From Clostridium sp. AF37-5 (GTDB lineage Bacteria; Bacillota; Clostridia; Lachnospirales; Lachnospiraceae), in assembly GCF_003477605.1 (NCBI RefSeq), contig NZ_QUDR01000008.1:51937-115936 (forward strand): DNA of 64,000 nt, written 5' to 3'. Below, in pieces: positions 63,379-64,000 of the stretch. Under the pieces are notes generated by a model. That model made no database searches. It was not told the origin of the DNA and saw nothing but the letters and a program-made list of their open reading frames with translations. A program made the translations under genes and the position numbers. Each line of letters opens with the position of its first letter. Positions within the stretch are counted from its first letter, which is position 1.

Positions 63379-63767
63379 CCTTTCGTGAAATTCATAGCCA
63401 TCGCAGTATGGCTATGTACTTGACCGGCTCATTTCCTAACCGGTCGGGCAATATTTGTTCTCAACACCCCTTGCCGAGCAATAAGCTCACGGGAAGTCAC
63501 TAAGGAACAGACTGCTAATCTGTATCATAGGAATTTCACCTCTGCCGGGTACTCCGCCAGCTCCGTAGAGAAGTATCATTATCCTTCTGACTGTCATCGC
63601 CGTAACAGGGGCAACCTGTTACCTATACCGGGAGTTCTCGCTGTTCTGCAATGCAGAAGTCACGGCGTACCCGATAAGGTGGCTAAAATCATCAGAATTA
63701 AAGTCTTAGTGAATGGTTTATTCAGTTGTCAAAATACAAGTGAAAGGGCTGACCTTTTCGTGGCTCG
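63379..63767 (-). ncRNA. Highly structured parA leader, candidate RNA
   Basis: Nearly 400 bases on the minus strand carry a chain of strong stems. Examples are CATAGCCAT/ATGGCTATG (about 63392-63416), GACCGG/CCGGTC (63422-63446), ACAGA-CTGCTAA-TCTGT (63507-63523), GTAACAGG/CCTGTTAC (63602-63622) and TTCTGCA/TGCAGAA (63643-63658), with longer-range pairing such as CGCCGTGAC with GTTACGGCG. No ORF or known riboswitch is recognised. It may control parAB or copy number. Confidence 0.5.
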
Positions 63768-63820
63768 GAATTAACCCCTTCACTTGTTTGAAATGGGAGA
63801 GCGTTTTTGGGGGGTGTTTT
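63768..63820. repeat. 53-bp repeat, copy 2
   Basis: Identical in sequence and orientation to 20325-20377. This copy stands at the far upstream edge of the parA leader, away from any sigma-like gene. The rest up to 64000 has a TTGGTG/TATAAT-like plus-strand promoter near 63918-63930 and no gene. Confidence 0.85.
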
Positions 63821-64000
63821 TTCAAAATTTCTTGAAAATTTTTTTGCTAACAAAAAAAGCCACCTACTTTCCTCTTAATTGAGGTCAATAGACGGCGGGT
63901 AGAAATATTCATAATTTTGGTGTATAATAGGAAATTAAGAGAAAGACAAATTTGAATTTGTCGGATTGGTCAATTCATATTTAGTGAATGATAACAATTT

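Larger units (their letters stand above)
16353..64000. mobile_element. Integrative and conjugative element, right end not in window
   Basis: From the tRNA att fragment to the window end nearly all genes are on the minus strand. They form one conjugative element: integrase and excisionase-like genes, MobP/MobC, VirD4, VirB4, PrgI, Maff2, a VirB6-like protein, a CHAP hydrolase, sortase and adhesin, a methylase-helicase, and ParAB. The gene set and order resemble Tn1549 and C. difficile CTn elements. It carries tetracycline resistance as cargo. Confidence 0.9.

Noticed and set aside
63480..63560. tRNA-Ser(GCU)-like anticodon arm
   Set aside because: The ACAGA-CTGCTAA-TCTGT arm is good, but no T-arm with TTCGAN or pairing acceptor stem can be placed around it.
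63822..63866. Remnant of a sigma-like gene 3' end beside repeat copy 2
   Set aside because: The frame before the repeat reads only about 13 Lys/Phe-rich codons after a stop and does not match the sigma-like protein beyond composition.

Overview
The window looks like the chromosome of a low-GC Gram-positive anaerobe of the Clostridia, probably a gut Lachnospiraceae-type organism, carrying most of a large integrative and conjugative element (ICE). Reasons are an AT-rich core with strong GGAGG ribosome sites, meso-diaminopimelate dehydrogenase, a BlaI/M56 sensor pair, MATE and glycerol genes, and a Tn1549/CTn-like ICE with the gut tetracycline pair tet(O/32/O)-tet(40). No species call is possible from this window.

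Region 1 (1-14.6 kb) is ordinary chromosome. It holds a Nudix hydrolase, ddh, a DUF2007 protein, a DUF3892 protein, an SLC13/ArsB-like permease, a BlaI repressor coupled to an unusual M56-LRR-SGNH membrane sensor, an S51 peptidase, a MATE exporter, glycerate kinase, an MBL-fold hydrolase with glpK, and a Ser/Asp-rich membrane protein. Upstream of that last gene lies a periodic array of covarying inverted half-sites. After it come decayed genes (a bactofilin-like scrap and a frameshifted nucleoside phosphorylase) and an orphan RelB-type antitoxin.

Region 2 (14.76-16.38 kb) is a 1.6 kb relic island. Two identical 30-bp copies of the 3' half of a tRNA-Arg(CCU) gene bracket a MazEF pair and two small unknown genes. 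This is the mark of an earlier integration at the same tRNA.

Region 3 (16.35 kb to beyond 64 kb) is the ICE, nearly all on the minus strand. From its left end it carries a tyrosine integrase, four genes of excisionase-type HTH domains, a MazF-like protein with a zinc ribbon, a sigma-like factor with a structured leader, a module of ImmA/IrrE + S24-like + Y-family polymerase divergent from an XRE/ImmA pair, and a GIY-YIG protein. A GC-rich insert with two sigma-like factors and the tet(40)/tet(O/32/O) operon follows. Next comes the transfer machine: CHAP hydrolase, class B sortase, VirB4, PrgI, a VirB6/TrbL-like protein, Maff2, VirD4, ArdC-like, PcfB, MobP relaxase, MobC and a candidate oriT. 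The last part holds a TOPRIM primase-like protein, a 2554-aa methylase-helicase, small conserved ICE genes, a thioester/Cna-B adhesin, a lipoprotein and ParB/ParA behind a highly structured leader. The right end and its att site lie outside the window.

The strongest points for follow-up are: a complete tnpV gene with its own ribosome site, nested out of frame inside the methylase-helicase gene; the 52-53-bp-period dyad array at 12.1-12.36 kb; the M56-LRR-SGNH antirepressor; the 53-bp repeat shared by two ICE loci; and the structured parA leader.
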